From Sambucus nigra (lineage: Eukaryota > Streptophyta > Magnoliopsida > Dipsacales > Adoxaceae): a DNA stretch of 64,000 nt. Positions 36,201 through 48,540 of the stretch are shown piece after piece. The stretch lies in NCBI GenBank assembly GCA_949130495.1, contig OX422211.1, positions 337,037,504 through 337,101,503 of the forward strand, given 5' to 3'. The translations under genes and the position numbers were made by a program. The notes below the pieces were generated by a model. It was not told where the DNA came from. It saw only the letters and a list, made by a program, of their open reading frames with translations, and searched no databases. The first letter of the stretch is position 1. Each line of letters begins with the position of its first letter.

Positions 36201-39105
36201 TGTAATACCCCGTAATTTTATTAATTTATTTAAGGGATTAATTGAATTAAATTAGAATTAATTGGGAATTAATCCGGGTATAAATACTAGCGAGATGTGA
36301 GTTGGTATTTGATTACGATGTTAAAATTTAATATTTCTGAGTATGTATGGTAATACATGAGTATTGAAATTATTAAAGTTGTCGCGAGACTGAAATACGA
36401 CAATTTGGAAATTTAGTTGGGACGTGCGTGTCAGTCGCGTCAGGAACGAAATTATTTAAATTAAAAAGTGAATTATATTTTTATCAACCGAATGTTCATT
36501 TTGAGTGCGCCAACGTGTCCTAAAGGGTCAAAATAGTCAGAAAACACTAGCCGAGGGTTTAGTTTGGGTCCCGGGGCACTTTTAGGACAAACCGGCAACC
36601 TAGAAGGGCATTTTGATAATTTTAAAAATATGGGAATTAAAACCCACGAATTTTAGGGTTAAATAATATATTACAAATGAACCCACTAAGTCCATTATCA
36701 GCATTAGGTGAGTTAGAGGGCTACAAGAGTTAAAGGGAGAGTTTGAAGAAGTTCCAAAAGAAACCTCCAACCACCATCACCATCCTTGAGAGAATACTGT
36801 AGAGAAAGGGGACAAATCAATCTTCATTCACCAACATCAACTCAGAAGAAACAAATCTAAGGCAAGTGTTTTGATGTCGTTATTTGCATTGAATATTTCC
36901 TCCATGTATAGTGTAGAAAACTGTTTATGTCTTGGAAATTTTGATGAAGAATACCCAATGGGATTATTTTGAAAAGTTATGATTTTGGGTAGGAATTTGC
37001 ATGTAGAATGATTGTGGACGAATTTAATACACAAAACATAACTTTTGATGACCTGAAATCGGATTAATGAGGAGTCTTTTGATGAAATTAAAATTCTGGG
37101 TTCAAGTTCTTAGGGTTTGGAATAAGAATTAGGGATTTATGATTTTGGCATGTTAAAATTGTAAGATTTGGCCGAAAAGCATGTTAAGGAATTATCTAGG
37201 GGGACTAAAAATAGTTTTCATACATTAAAAACGTATTTGGATAGTCTTAGGGTGGATTTAGAGAAGAGGAGAAAGAAGAAAAATCGAATTTGGAAAATTC
37301 TGGGCGCAGTCTGCCATCTCGTTAGAAGACCTGCCCAAGTCGTTCGAACGACCTTGTTCGAACGAGCTTCTAACGAGATGACAGTACCCCTTCTAACGAG
37401 TTGGTAGTTCGTTCGAAGCCTTTTGTTCGAACGACACTCGTTCGAACAACCTCATTCGAATGAGACTTCTAACGAGTTGATAGAATGGCTTTTTTGGCCT
37501 GATTTTATTTCAAATGTCCTGTAGACTTATTTAATGGAGTAATAACCTTCACTTATTGACTAGTGAGTATATTTGGGAGATTGGGGTACGTTGAGGAGTA
37601 AAACCTAGAACCTTGTAGAAAATCGAATGACCCTTATGAATTAGGAAACGAGAGCCTAATTACGACGTGAGAAGGGTTGACAACTTTAATGTATATAAAC
37701 CGGGGACTTATAAGTGTATGATATTAAAAGATGATACAAGAACGAGAAGTATGCCTATATTAATAAATTGAGATATCTAAGATGTGTGAAAGCTTAGTAT
37801 ATGTAGTTATCTGTGTATAACATACCTACCATACTTTCTATCATGGAAGGTCGGCGTTCGATCAGGGCCATCTAATCTTTGTGTGCCTACGGGGGCATTT
37901 AGATTGGTACCTCGAGGACCTATGTCAGAGAAGGACTCATTAAGAATTTAATAAGTCTGCAGATCATGGGAGCGTAGGTATGTGCGTGACGCATGTGATG
38001 TGAACTATGTTCGCCTCCATTATGTGTGATTGTTGTCAGTTGAGAATGATTCCTGAGAGATTTGGAATGCGTGGTCCTAATGTACGTGATGTACCGGATT
38101 TGATACCAGAGTATGTGGGCACCGCAGTTTAGCCTCGGGGTGCTAGTATTGTATATTTATGATGAGAATAATATACTGTAAATTGAAATGCACTGTCATG
38201 TATAAATGTGAGTATAATTAATATCAACGTTTTCGTAAAGATAAAAATGGAAACCCTCTAGTAAGTAGTATTACTAATATGGGAAACCGAGAAGAAATGT
38301 AAGACACTCTGTTTAAATGAAGATGCCGGAATTAAATCTTGAATCGTATTATGATGTTAGATTTTATATTAGACTAGTTAAGTATGAGAATAACTAGAAT
38401 GGGTATGGGTACGATAGGAGTGCACAATTAGTTGAGAGGTGAGGAACTCATGTGAGCGCACACACTATCATGTACTTTATATTCACTGTTTAATGATATT
38501 AAACACTTGCTATTTTTAAACTGTTTTCACCATCGGGCTCTGACCCTTTTTCTTTCAAATCTATTTTTTTAAAACCTTTTAGGTGCCCAGCCACAAGGAC
38601 ACCAAGCATAGGAGTTCCATTCAGGTGACGTACTGTAGCTGCTGTGGAAGTTACAGGATCTTGAAAGTAGACGCCTCCATTTTCGATATTGACTCTATAT
38701 TATCATATTTTCTCATCTGTTGGGCATGTCGCCCTATTTCCTTTTAGAGATACTCTATCTATTCAGTTGTTTCAGATTTTTGGGTTGTTATTAATTTAGT
38801 GATGCGGATTTGGTATTTGTTTATTTCAATACTCAGATTCTTGTGAGGAGTTTTCCTCCAGATTAATTATTATTTTATGGTTATTCTATTGTGACTATGT
38901 TGTGGTAGTTATGTTAGCATTTCATAATCTAATTATTGCATGTTAATCGGATTTAATTAAAATTGATAACTCACTTTTTAAATATTAGGTGGCTAGTAAT
39001 GTTTAAAAATGTTTCGACACTAATGCTATGAACTGAACCAACTTGGCATTTTGTATTAATTTGAATAAAGGAGTAGCTACCCGGTTTTTGATTAGTCGGG
39101 GTGTC

Positions 39106-39108
<3 letters not shown>
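36201..39108 (+). repeat. 3' LTR of E1
   Basis: Starts TGTAATACCCCGTAATTT and ends GGGGTGTCACA. It carries the fuller palindromic cassette at 37318-37479. Confidence 0.92.
37318..37479. repeat. Palindromic cassette in E1 3' LTR
   Basis: Longer than the 5' copy, with extra TTGTTCGAACGAGC and CTCATTCGAATGAG units. Most units are GTTCGAAC-centred palindromes or the inverted pair GTTAGAAG/CTTCTAAC. Confidence 0.8.
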
Positions 39109-39177
<69 letters not shown>

Positions 39178-39240
39178 GGGGGGGGGGGGGTGGGTGGGTG
39201 GGTGGGTGTGTGTGTGTTGGGGGTGGGGTGTATAATGTCA
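39109..39240. repeat. AT, GT and G-run microsatellite
   Basis: An AT run to 39164, GT to 39176, 14 G (39177-39190), TGGG repeats to about 39206, then GT and GGGGGTGGGG. The AT part is the other half of the E1 target. The G part can form a G-quadruplex. Overlapping ORFs are repeat translations. Confidence 0.9.
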
Positions 39241-39599
39241 TTCACTAAGCTTATGTATCTTACACTCCTATAATGTTTATATTTCAGGCCTATCATTTGG
39301 ATCTTACTGTGATGTTTAGGACTTTTAAAAGGAGGATGGATGCAATGTTGCATGGATTGAATATCAACCAACTTTTTATACATGTTAAACTAACAATATT
39401 TTTCTATGAAAAGTCGTTTTAATATTTTGTAAATTATATTTAAAGTTGGTTATGTTTTCTTATAAACATACCTTTGAAACAAACTCGTGTTTTGTTTTCC
39501 AAGAGTATTACAATTTTATCCATGTTTGAGGGAATATATATATACATCATGAGTATAATTTTGATTAATTAAGGCATGGTGTCACACAAATATGTCGAG

Positions 39600-39836
39600 G
39601 TTTTCGATTGGAACTAGTAACGTGACCAAATTGTCACCCCCCCCCCCCCCAACACCAAAAGGGTCACACTGGAGTCATAGTTCTTGACCGTGAACAACGT
39701 GTCACCCTTGGATGAGAGCATAGACTAGGTCATGATCAATATTTCATGGTGATGGTTTTGGACCCTTACCACATTAGTTATGGTAAAAAAATTGTGACCA
39801 CCTAGTCGTGACTATTTCTAATTTTTTGTGTAATGC
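39600..39836. repeat. CACTA-like remnant with both ends degraded
   Basis: GTGACCAAATTGTCACC followed by a C run at the left resembles the start of the CACTA element at 22733 (GGTCAAATTGTCACC). TTTTTTGTGTAATG near 39822-39836 resembles its right end with a change. Between them are decayed GACCGTGAACAACG and GTGACCACC units. Probably an internally deleted relative of about 230 bp. Confidence 0.4.
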
Positions 39837-40990
39837 TTCATCCATAAACTAGGAAAAGAGACAATGACCTCCAGCAATGTTGCAATAGTCCAAGGGACAT
39901 GAGTACAACTCCATAGTCACGCATGGAGGAGTGTAATGGATGTTAAAGGCCTCTATGGTGTTTAAGTTGACGATGCAAACCATTTTTATAAACAAATAAT
40001 ATAAAATTTGAAGAAAAAAAGGATATTTCGAGAACAAATTATAGAAAAATCAAGAGTATAAGTGAATAAGAGAAACTTACAAAGTGTATTGGCCCAAAAA
40101 GATCTTTAGAACACTGAAACACAAATAGAAATGCTAGATAATGAACCAAATTGGTAGTGAATGAATTATTAGTGGGTTGGAACATTTTCAAAGCAATTAC
40201 CATCATTAATTCGCACGACCCCAAATGACGGTTGGCACACGCAACCTCCCTTTAGTCTTAGGGTATCGAATTACTAGCGCACCCTTGAGAAGATGTGTCA
40301 TATTAATATAGTGACCTTTAAATATTAATCGGGAAGATGAAATCACCAAATTCAAACATAAGTGACCACAATATCCTCTGACCGTTGGCATTTATGGGAA
40401 ACCAACATTGTTAGTAACCACGAGTTGGATTTATCTATAAGGTCAAGCAAACCTCTACACCCTCAACTAGATTCGAAGCTTTGGAGGCAATTGTGAGGGA
40501 AAATTCGATCACTTATGAGGGCTTGACACGTGTTCATTGATTTTGTCAAAGACCTCATATGAAAAGATAAGTACAGTTGAGGTTGACCTGCGAAAATCTA
40601 AGAGTTAGATATTGTCGAGCGCTCTATGTAGCTACTTCAAGTGATATAGTGCTGGAATGACTCAAATTTATTTGTTTTCCTTCTATAAATGTAGCCCTCA
40701 CTTTTGGGAAAAGGGGAATGTAATCATTGTCATTAAAAAAAGATTAATAAGAAGAGAGCTTTACCCCTTGATATAGGTAGATTGTTGTACCTTGTAAATA
40801 TTGTTCTTTGGTGATTATGTGTGCTCTATATTTGTCCGACTTCAATTGTGTTGAATAATTATCCATACGATTTTACCACCTACACTGCTCTTGATACTAT
40901 TGAGTATACTTTTAGGGTTAATTGGATTTTGACCCAAATTAATTCTTTGTAATTGTGTATAATCACCGTAATTTTTATATCTTGGCTTTG
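39837..40990. other. No recognisable gene
   Basis: AT-rich sequence with short open frames only (60-63 codons, minus strand). No motif, LTR end or splice pattern is convincing. Confidence 0.4.
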
Positions 40991-40992
40991 TC

Positions 40993-41088
40993 ACCCAAAA
41001 TGACTTTTAACAGCCCAAAAAATGTCACAAATTTTTTACCAAGTATTTTTGCGACACTTTTTGCATCACTAAAAGTCATTTTGGATGT
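40993..41088. repeat. Imperfect hairpin, about 45-bp arms
   Basis: ACCCAAAATGACTTTTAACA through AATGTCACAAAT pairs with GCGACACTTTTTGCA through AAAAGTCATTTTGGATG. A small foldback or MITE-like remnant; no target duplication identified. Confidence 0.5.
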
Positions 41089-41752
41089 CAACCCCTTAGA
41101 AATGGAAATGTTGGGTGGAAAGTCAATATGAAAAGTTAATAGGGATCAAAACTAAGTAACCCTATTATTTTTTATTGTGACTCCGCAAAAGAAATTTTAA
41201 AATCCCTTTTAATTTACTCGTGTAGGATTGAGACAAGTTAAAGGAGAGAAAACTAGTTTCTTAGACATAATTACGAGCTATATAAAATGAAGAATTATGG
41301 TTTAGCCTCATTTAAAAAAACATATCTCGCACCGATCCTCTATTTTTTTGACATTGTAATCAGCATTATAACCTCCTCTAACAACATCTATTTTTATGTA
41401 TCTTTTTTCCTTAATGAATGAAAAGTTCCATATTGGTTATTACAGAACCATCATCTAAAAAATTGGGATCACTAGCAATTAAATATTCATAAATAAGGCT
41501 AAATATTTGTGTTCCCAAATATTTGCTATCACGATATAAGGACATGCTTTATGGGGTAAACGCCCAAACCGGCGAGTTCCAATGTTTTGAATATTAGTTA
41601 TTGTAAAAAATAAAGTCCCAAAGTTATCTTAAGGGTTGTGTGAAACTGTAATGGTGGAATAATATATTACAAAATAAAACATTCTTAAATTTAATCAATT
41701 ATGAAAAAAATTATTCACAAGTATTCGATCAAAGGTGACTATGAAGTATTCA
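41089..41752. other. No recognisable gene
   Basis: AT-rich stretch with no coding potential that I can see. Confidence 0.4.
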
Positions 41753-42116
<364 letters not shown>

Positions 42117-42120
<4 letters not shown>

Positions 42121-42982
42121 CGAACCAAAGGACCAAACTTTTTAATGAACCTATTAAGACATTAGAAAATAACCCAATTAATTTTAATTCCTATGTTGTA
42201 TTTGGTCCGCGCCAGTTGCAACGAAAACGTGTGTCGATCCTTCCCCAGCCCACCACCGCCCCAACTCGCCACTCCTACCCCCTGTGTCAAACACAAATGT
42301 TTGACAAAGACCTTCTTATTTTTTTAAACAACGAAGAGTTTCTCCAAATATTTATATTCCAAGTCACACGCATTTGTTTTTGGGTGGATCAAGGGTTGCC
42401 CAAGTCAGTTTCGAGTATGGAGCAGGCATTGGGTTCGCTGGAGTTTATAGCAGTTGGGTCGTGGGTTGCTGCCCGGATTGGTTAGGTAGTGGGTTTAGAA
42501 GAAGTTTGGGTTTTGTCAATGGAGATGAGATGTTGTCGATTTTTTCTTCCGGAGATGGGGCTAGACAGGCCCGAGGTCGGGTTAAGTTGTTTGGGTTTGG
42601 ATGGCGCTGGTAATGGGGGACAAGGGTTTTCAATGGGATGAGGTTGGAGGTGTAAAGGATTGGTCGGACATGAGGTATAAAGTGAAAGGGTATGGATCAG
42701 CTCCGGATCGCCGGTGGTTTCGCTACCGGAGTAAAAGTTGGTAGGCTCAAGGGATGTAGGAGGTGGCCTGAGTTAAATGGGTATTAAGGTTGAGTTTTGT
42801 TTAGAAATGGGGTAAGGTTTGTCATTTTAATTCCGGTGGGAGGGTGAGCGGGTTGAGGATTGATCGATATGTGTGTTCATTGCCGCTGACCAAATACAAC
42901 AAAGGATTTAAAATTATTTGAATTATTTTTTAATGACTTTATAGGTTCGTTAAAAAGTTCAGTCTTTTGGTTCGCTTTTGAA

Positions 42983-42985
<3 letters not shown>
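42117..42985. mobile_element. Foldback/MULE-like element 2 with a unique interior
   Basis: Left arm 42117-42240 (GCGAACCAAAGGACCAAACT, CTATGTTGTATTTGGTCCGC, GTGTGTCGATCC) and inverted right arm 42861-42985 (GATTGATCGATATGTGTG, GACCAAATACAACAAAGG, AGTCTTTTGGTTCGC) are about 120 bp each. The 620-bp interior is GC-richer than its surroundings and could be captured sequence. Its frames (42102-42485, 42374-42613) match nothing I know. Outer flanks are microsatellites, so no target duplication can be read. Confidence 0.6.
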
Positions 42986-43015
<30 letters not shown>

Positions 43016-43035
43016 ATATATATATATATATATAA
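42986..43035. repeat. TC, TATC and TA microsatellite
   Basis: CT run, TATC units, then TA run to the right of the foldback element. Confidence 0.85.
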
Positions 43036-44023
43036 TAACATAGGGAAATTTTTGAAAATGTACACATTTCTAATGGTCCGGATGAGTGCCACCTCCTTAC
43101 ATATTTTAATGGTTGAGATCATATGTACTTTCTTTTTACAATCCTACCCCTCAACTATTTGATTCCCCCCCCCCCCCCTTTGTACTTAACAACCTTACCC
43201 TTCAATTCAAAAATTGGGGCCTTTGGGGGAAAGCACACGTGTGTTGAGTTTCCCCCTACTTTTCTACCCAAACATTCTCTCACCTCACTCTCTCTTCCGT
43301 TTCCTCCCTTCCCAAAAGAAGACCCAATCCGCCTCCCCCCCTCCCTCCGTCCCCACCCGTCGCCAGGTAAGATCCCCCATCTCCCCTTCCCCATGCACAC
43401 ACACACGCGCGCGCACACATAAAGACACACACAACCACACACCTGCAATCACACACGCACACTCACACGCAGTCACTCACGTACACACGCACACACGCAA
43501 ACATGCACACATAAACACACACACGCAGTCATTTTCTGGGTTCATTGGGTGCCGATTACGGGTTCTATGTTTTTTTGAGGGGTGCCTATTTGGGTAGAGT
43601 ATATCTATCATGAACTTAGACATATTTGATTTATTTTTTTCTGGATCGAGCAGGTATGTTCCAGAAGGTCTGATTGAGAAGGTCTGAATATGTGTAAGTA
43701 ATGGGGGTTTGGCAACTAATTTTATCTTTTCTCTTGCTTTTTATTTGGATGTCTTGGCTAAGTTGAGTGATTTTGAAAATTCGTACTTACTTTACAGGCC
43801 TGTAGGTTTTAGAATATAGGATAGTGATTATTTTAATTTCATATTTGATTTTAATGTATCTTACCCCTATACAAATCCCTATTTTATTTTCTTAATCAAA
43901 GTCTGTTGTGCTTTTAGCCTTCGAAAGACTATTTAGGTTGAATGATGTTATCGGACTTAATGTTGCTATTAGAAAATTAATGGGAGTTTGGTTATATATC
44001 AGACCTAAGTTAAAGAGATTAAC
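43036..44023 (+). other. CA/pyrimidine-rich stretch, possible transcribed leader
   Basis: Contains a C run (43167-43179), a pyrimidine-rich segment ending CGTCGCCAG before GTAAGATC (43362-43377), which looks like a 5' UTR exon and splice donor, and a CA/CG microsatellite (43393-43525). No coding sequence is recognised. Possibly part of the cargo upstream of the Helitron end at 49656. Confidence 0.3.
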
Positions 44024-44340
44024 ATGTCCTTTATTGGTACACAGAAGAAATGCAAGGAATCACTGATGATCAGATCTAATCGGTTCGAGTTTGTGGCTGT
44101 TTATCACTACTGAGCAGAAAATAGAAGCAGAGCATATTCATAACTCAGCCATGATCGTCAAAGTAGGTTTTGTGCACGGAGGCAGTCTCCCTTGATGGAC
44201 TGGAATGTAAAAACTTACGACAGAGTATGATTTTGGAAGTGGTATAATTGGGGAGGTTTGTTGTCTGTCTTAAATATTTTCTTACTATTTGCCGTCAACA
44301 TGTTGTTCGGACAGAGACGGGAGTTCCACCAGTCTTTCAT
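44024..44340 (+). pseudogene. Possible fragment of a two-LIM-domain protein gene
   Basis: ATG at 44024 opens MSFIGTQKKCK, like the N-terminus of plant WLIM/PLIM proteins (MSFTGTQQKCK-type), and then the match stops. From about 44292 to 44335 the DNA CGTCAACATGTTG...GGAGTTCCACCAGTCTTTC resembles the next part of the LIM domain (VxxLSADGVPYHKS) if small insertions and deletions are allowed. The 220 bp between show no match. This could be a gene fragment captured and scrambled in transposon cargo, or a chance short match. Confidence 0.25.
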
Positions 44341-47300
44341 ATTTTAACTCAACTCATTGCAAAAATGATGCTTTTAGTATCAGTCTTTACTATTTTAAGC
44401 AAATATGGTTTCACTTTTGGTAATGATTCTCCTTTTATTAAGGTTAAGTTTGTATTAATTTTGCTTAACAGGTATATATAACTTTTGTCTTTGTTGATGT
44501 TTTTTTATCAAAACTAAAACTACCTTTTTTCTATTGCACTCTTTGTTAATGCTTTATAAGTATCTATTATGCAATCTATACAATGAGAGCACATTTATGT
44601 TCTTTGATGTTATTTGAAAATACATTGTATTTTAAAAACTTTTCAATTATTTCCTTAAGATGATTTACCACGTTCTATAAATAACTATAGCGAACATAAC
44701 TGATTTCCAATCATAATAGAAGTTTTTGAAATTGACCAAACCCACTGGTGTTTTCATTTATTGTAGCATCATAGATTTATAGGATTATTTCTATTGTGCT
44801 CTCCTCATATGCCTATGTTATTTTTGCCAAAAAGGCGTACCATGAGAATATTTCATTAGCAGCGATAATACATACTGCCACAGGTCAATGTTTTTGTTTT
44901 TGAGATCATACATACTGCCTCAGGTCAATGTTTTTGTCTTTAAGATCATATATACTGCCTCAGGTTGTTCCTATATGCCAGTGTTCATGAAGAATTGAAG
45001 ATGACCATGTTTCAGACACCCAATTTCGACGAGCTGCACTGAGCTACCACCTGCCTTAGGTTGTTCCTATATGTTGTTTAATGATCGTATCTATATACTA
45101 ATTCTCCAAAGTCGGATGCATCAAGCCACCAAAGAGATAAAGATTTGACAACTTCAAGTAGAATGGTTTGGGGTCCAATTACTTTCATTTATGTTAAGAT
45201 TTTATTATAATTAATAGGCTTGAGTATTATTGTTCATCTTCATATGGATCGAGGCTAACTTTAATTTAGGTTTGGGGTTGATTTGTGAATATTGTTCATC
45301 TTCGTATGGATCAAGGCTTACGTATTATCAACACTTCTTTCTCATTTTACTTTTTTTGTGTAACAGGTCAGCGGGACAGCGGCATCTTCTCTGCATTGAT
45401 GTATAGCAGTGCATTTGATGCACTGCATTGATATATAGTATTGCATTTAATGTATATCAGTGCACATTTGATGTATAGAAGTGCACATTTGAGTTATTTG
45501 TGTTCTCAACCTCATGACACATATTAAATCAACTAAGATATTCAATACATCGTTTGTTGTAATTCATGGGCATCTGTTTTGGTTTCCTGTCGCAACTTAG
45601 ATCAGTTACAGTTATGATGATGACATGGTGGATGAAGAACTCCTTTAAAGCTATGATGAAGGCATGGTGGATTAAGAACTCCATTAAAGCTATTGATGGT
45701 TTTTTATTAGTTTAAAAAAATCGAACCCGAATCTAATAACTATCATCTTGATTTTTGGTTTGTTTATCAGGTATATACTATGGTTTGCACTACCGACTCA
45801 ATTTTTTGTTTATTTATCAGGTATATAATTTTTTCCATATGATATTACAACTATGGTTTTAATGTAATAGTTTGGTCAAATTTCTTTTAGGTGTGGGTTT
45901 TGGGTTCAAAGCATCGCGCGTATTGGGTTTTAGGGTTTTAGGGCTTGCTGGCATTTTTTTTTATTCTTATTAGTTGTTATATATAATATGTTTATTGATT
46001 GTTTCAGATTATATATAACAACATACAAGTAGTTAAGTTTTCACATCTGTTTTTATGTGCAGTCCACATCATTAACATCAATTTATTTATGAAAACTTCT
46101 TACTTCAAATACATTGTATTTGGTATGCAATTCATTTTGGTATGCAACTCGTATTGGTATGAATTTCGTTCTGCAACTGAAACCTTAGGTTGGATATTCA
46201 TAAGAAATTATTTTAAATCATGGTATTTCTTATCATATTGGTTCGACCTTGGGTTGGATATTCATAAGCAACTGTTTTATTCAATACTATGGAATTCATC
46301 TCTTTGATGATGATAAAGGTCTTGACATGCATTTTTTTTTGGTTATTTACTATATAGGCACTAATGCAGTACTACTTCCTTTGTATATTCAGTTGTTGTA
46401 AACAATAATAATATTATTTCAGTTTAAAATATCAATGAAGTTTTGAATAGTGAGATATTCCCCAACTGCTGGCTCAGAAAAAGAATTCAAACAAAGCACG
46501 AGTTAGATTTGCATGACTTGGGAAAACATGCGAGTTGGAGTCGTGGCGCACATGTTTTTGGAAATTATGCAGATTTAGTTCATTTTAGTTTATGAAGATT
46601 TAGTCACTAAGTATTGAATTGCAGTAGTTTGTATTTCAGGTGTTTTATGTAGATATAGTTTAGTTTAATTCCATGATTTAGTTCAGTTTAGTTTAATTCC
46701 ATGATTTAGTTCAATTTATGCATAATTTTTGAAATGTTGGCTAAAAAAAGTATTCGAACAAAGCATGACTTTGGTTGGCACAACTTTGGAATATATGCGA
46801 GTTGGAGTGAAGCACGCGACATTGGAAATTATGCAGATTTAGTTCATTTCAGTTTATGCAGATTTAATCACTAAATATTGAATTGCAGTTATTTTGTTGG
46901 ACTAGATTCACTGTACAAACAGAATATTTGACAAGTTTAACCCCAACTGACAACAATTGGTAAGCCATTTTCATAGAAAATGCTTCACAACGCGCGAGAC
47001 ATTGGAGACGTAATATTTTATATGCTTTAAATACATATGGTAATTACTTATGTTTGGGCCAACGACATATGCTTAGATTTGATTATTTTGAAATTTTGAA
47101 AAACTCGTAAAGATGAGTTTTTGGGTTTAGTGCTCAGTTTGGTAAAAGAAAGATGAATATGATTTGATTTGTTTGTTCTTATATGCAATTCACTGCTTTG
47201 TTTAATTTTTTAGTTCTAATATATGATTTGATTTTCTTCTTATATAATTTTATTGGACTTATATGATTTGATTGGCCTGATGGCTATTTTTGGCGCTGAT

Positions 47301-47539
47301 AGAGGGATCGAAATCGGCTTTTAAGTCAATAGTTCCTTTTTTCATTACATATTTGGCTCATGTAAGGTTTTTTCTTCAGTTTTTTTGCCTATTTTGATTT
47401 GCTTCTTAGACATTTCTGGATAATGTCATTTTTCTGGGCACATGAAATCTAAATTATTCTACTTGATGTCTAAAGAACTCTATTTTTTCTTCACTTTTAT
47501 GGGCACGAGTGATACTTTGAATTTTTTTTGTTATGGACT
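44341..47539. other. Transposon-like AT-rich stretch with local duplications, no gene
   Basis: I see no coding sequence. It contains local direct repeats: an ATACTGCC(A/T)CAGGTCAATG unit three times (44870-44960), GTATAGCAGTGCATTTGATG-type repeats (45400-45490), a roughly 52-bp duplication (45610-45695) and a larger duplication described separately. Confidence 0.4.
46445..46895. repeat. Imperfect direct duplication, about 290-bp period
   Basis: 46450-46620 (GGCTCAGAAAAAGAATTC, GCGAGTTGGAGT, AAATTATGCAGATTTAGTTC, TATTGAATTGCAGT) recurs at 46738-46890 with changes. A partial third copy starts near 46940. Confidence 0.6.
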
Positions 47540-47544
47540 TCGCG

Positions 47545-47585
47545 ATTACGTTCGTCCGAAACTTTGCCGTTTCACGATTACGTAC
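47545..47585 (+). repeat. Truncated Helitron subterminal motif
   Basis: Two copies of a TTCGCGATTACGT / TTTCACGATTACGTAC motif, as found just upstream of the Helitron hairpins at 19113 and 49630. Here CA repeats follow instead of the hairpin and CTAG. Confidence 0.45.
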
Positions 47586-48540
47586 ACACGCACACACGTA
47601 CACACAAGCACACACACACACACACAACTCTCACTCATCTTCTCCCCCTCCACTGCCCCCAGCTCCCTTTCCTCCCCCCTTCTCCACTCACACACACACA
47701 CACGTGCACATAAACACACACACACAACTCTGCCTCATCTTCTCCCCCTCCTCCGTCGCCCCCTGTCCCGCCCCATCCCCCTTCCCCACTCACACACGCA
47801 CAACATATATGCAATGCATAAATGAAATCTGCATATATGCAACCCCCTCCCCCGCCCCCTTCGTAGCCCCCGCTCGCCCCTGGTAAAATCCCTCCCCACT
47901 CACACTCATACACAAACACACACACACAACTTTCCCTCATCTTCTCCCCCGTCACCACCCCCTGCCCCATCCCCTACCCCCTTCCCCGCTCACACACGCA
48001 CACAAACACACACACACAGCTCTCCCTCATCTTCTCCCCTTCGTCTCCCCCGCCCCGCCCCCTCCCCCCTTACCTACACACACACACAGAGAATATATGC
48101 AATGCATATATGCAATCTACATATATTCATAATGCATAGATGCAACCCCCTCCGCAACCCCTCCCGCCCCTCTTAAAATCCCTCTCCCCCCCGCTTCCCC
48201 ACTCACACACACGCACATAAAAACACACACACACACAACTCTCCCTCATCTTCTCCCCCTCCACCACCCCCCGCCCCATCCCCTCCCCCGTCCCCACTCA
48301 AACACGCACACACACAGCTCTCCCTCATCTTCTCCCCCTCCACTGCCCCCTTCCCCGCCCCCTCCCCCTTCCCCACTCACACAAGCACACACATGCACAC
48401 ACGAACATGCACACACACACCCAAATATCACACCCACCCACATTGTTACCTACAGCTGAAAAAAAGGTACCCCGCCCCCTCCGCCCTTCCCCACTCACAC
48501 ACATGCACACACACACAAATCTCACACCCAAACAATTTCC
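47583..48540. repeat. CA-rich minisatellite array
   Basis: A unit of roughly 100-130 bp made of CACACA runs, CTCTCCCTCATCTTCTCCCC and CCCCTTCCCCACTCACACAC repeats about six times with variation. Segments of GCATATATGC-type palindromes interrupt it (47805-47840, 48095-48150). ORFs on both strands are repeat translations. The left part of the inverted Helitron copy ends in a related tract (54225-54380). Confidence 0.75.

Larger units (their letters stand above)
28462..39108 (+). mobile_element. Tekay/Del-type Ty3/gypsy chromovirus, complete but dead (element E1)
   Basis: A 10.6-kb element: LTR (28462-31332), iMet-type primer site, gag, pol, polypurine tract, LTR (36201-39108). ATATA flanks it on both sides (28457-28461, 39109-39113), compatible with a 5-bp target duplication, though the AT-repeat setting makes this weak proof. 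Order protease-RT-RNase H-integrase and a chromodomain-like end place it with Tekay/Del chromoviruses. Gag and pol carry more than a dozen stops and at least two frameshifts. Confidence 0.93.

Noticed and set aside
39003..39383. ORFs through the AT/GT/G tract on both strands
   Set aside because: Microsatellite translations (IYIYIY, GVGGWVG).
43123..43597. ORFs in the CA/CG-rich block
   Set aside because: Low-complexity on both strands; no motif.
45930..45955. GGGTTTTAGGGTTTTAGGG, telomere-like
   Set aside because: Only two or three TTTTAGGG-type units, no array; not an interstitial telomere tract.
46000..46307. 102-codon ORF rich in aromatic and hydrophobic residues
   Set aside because: Overlaps a local duplication, AT-rich composition explains the hydrophobic look, no family recognised.
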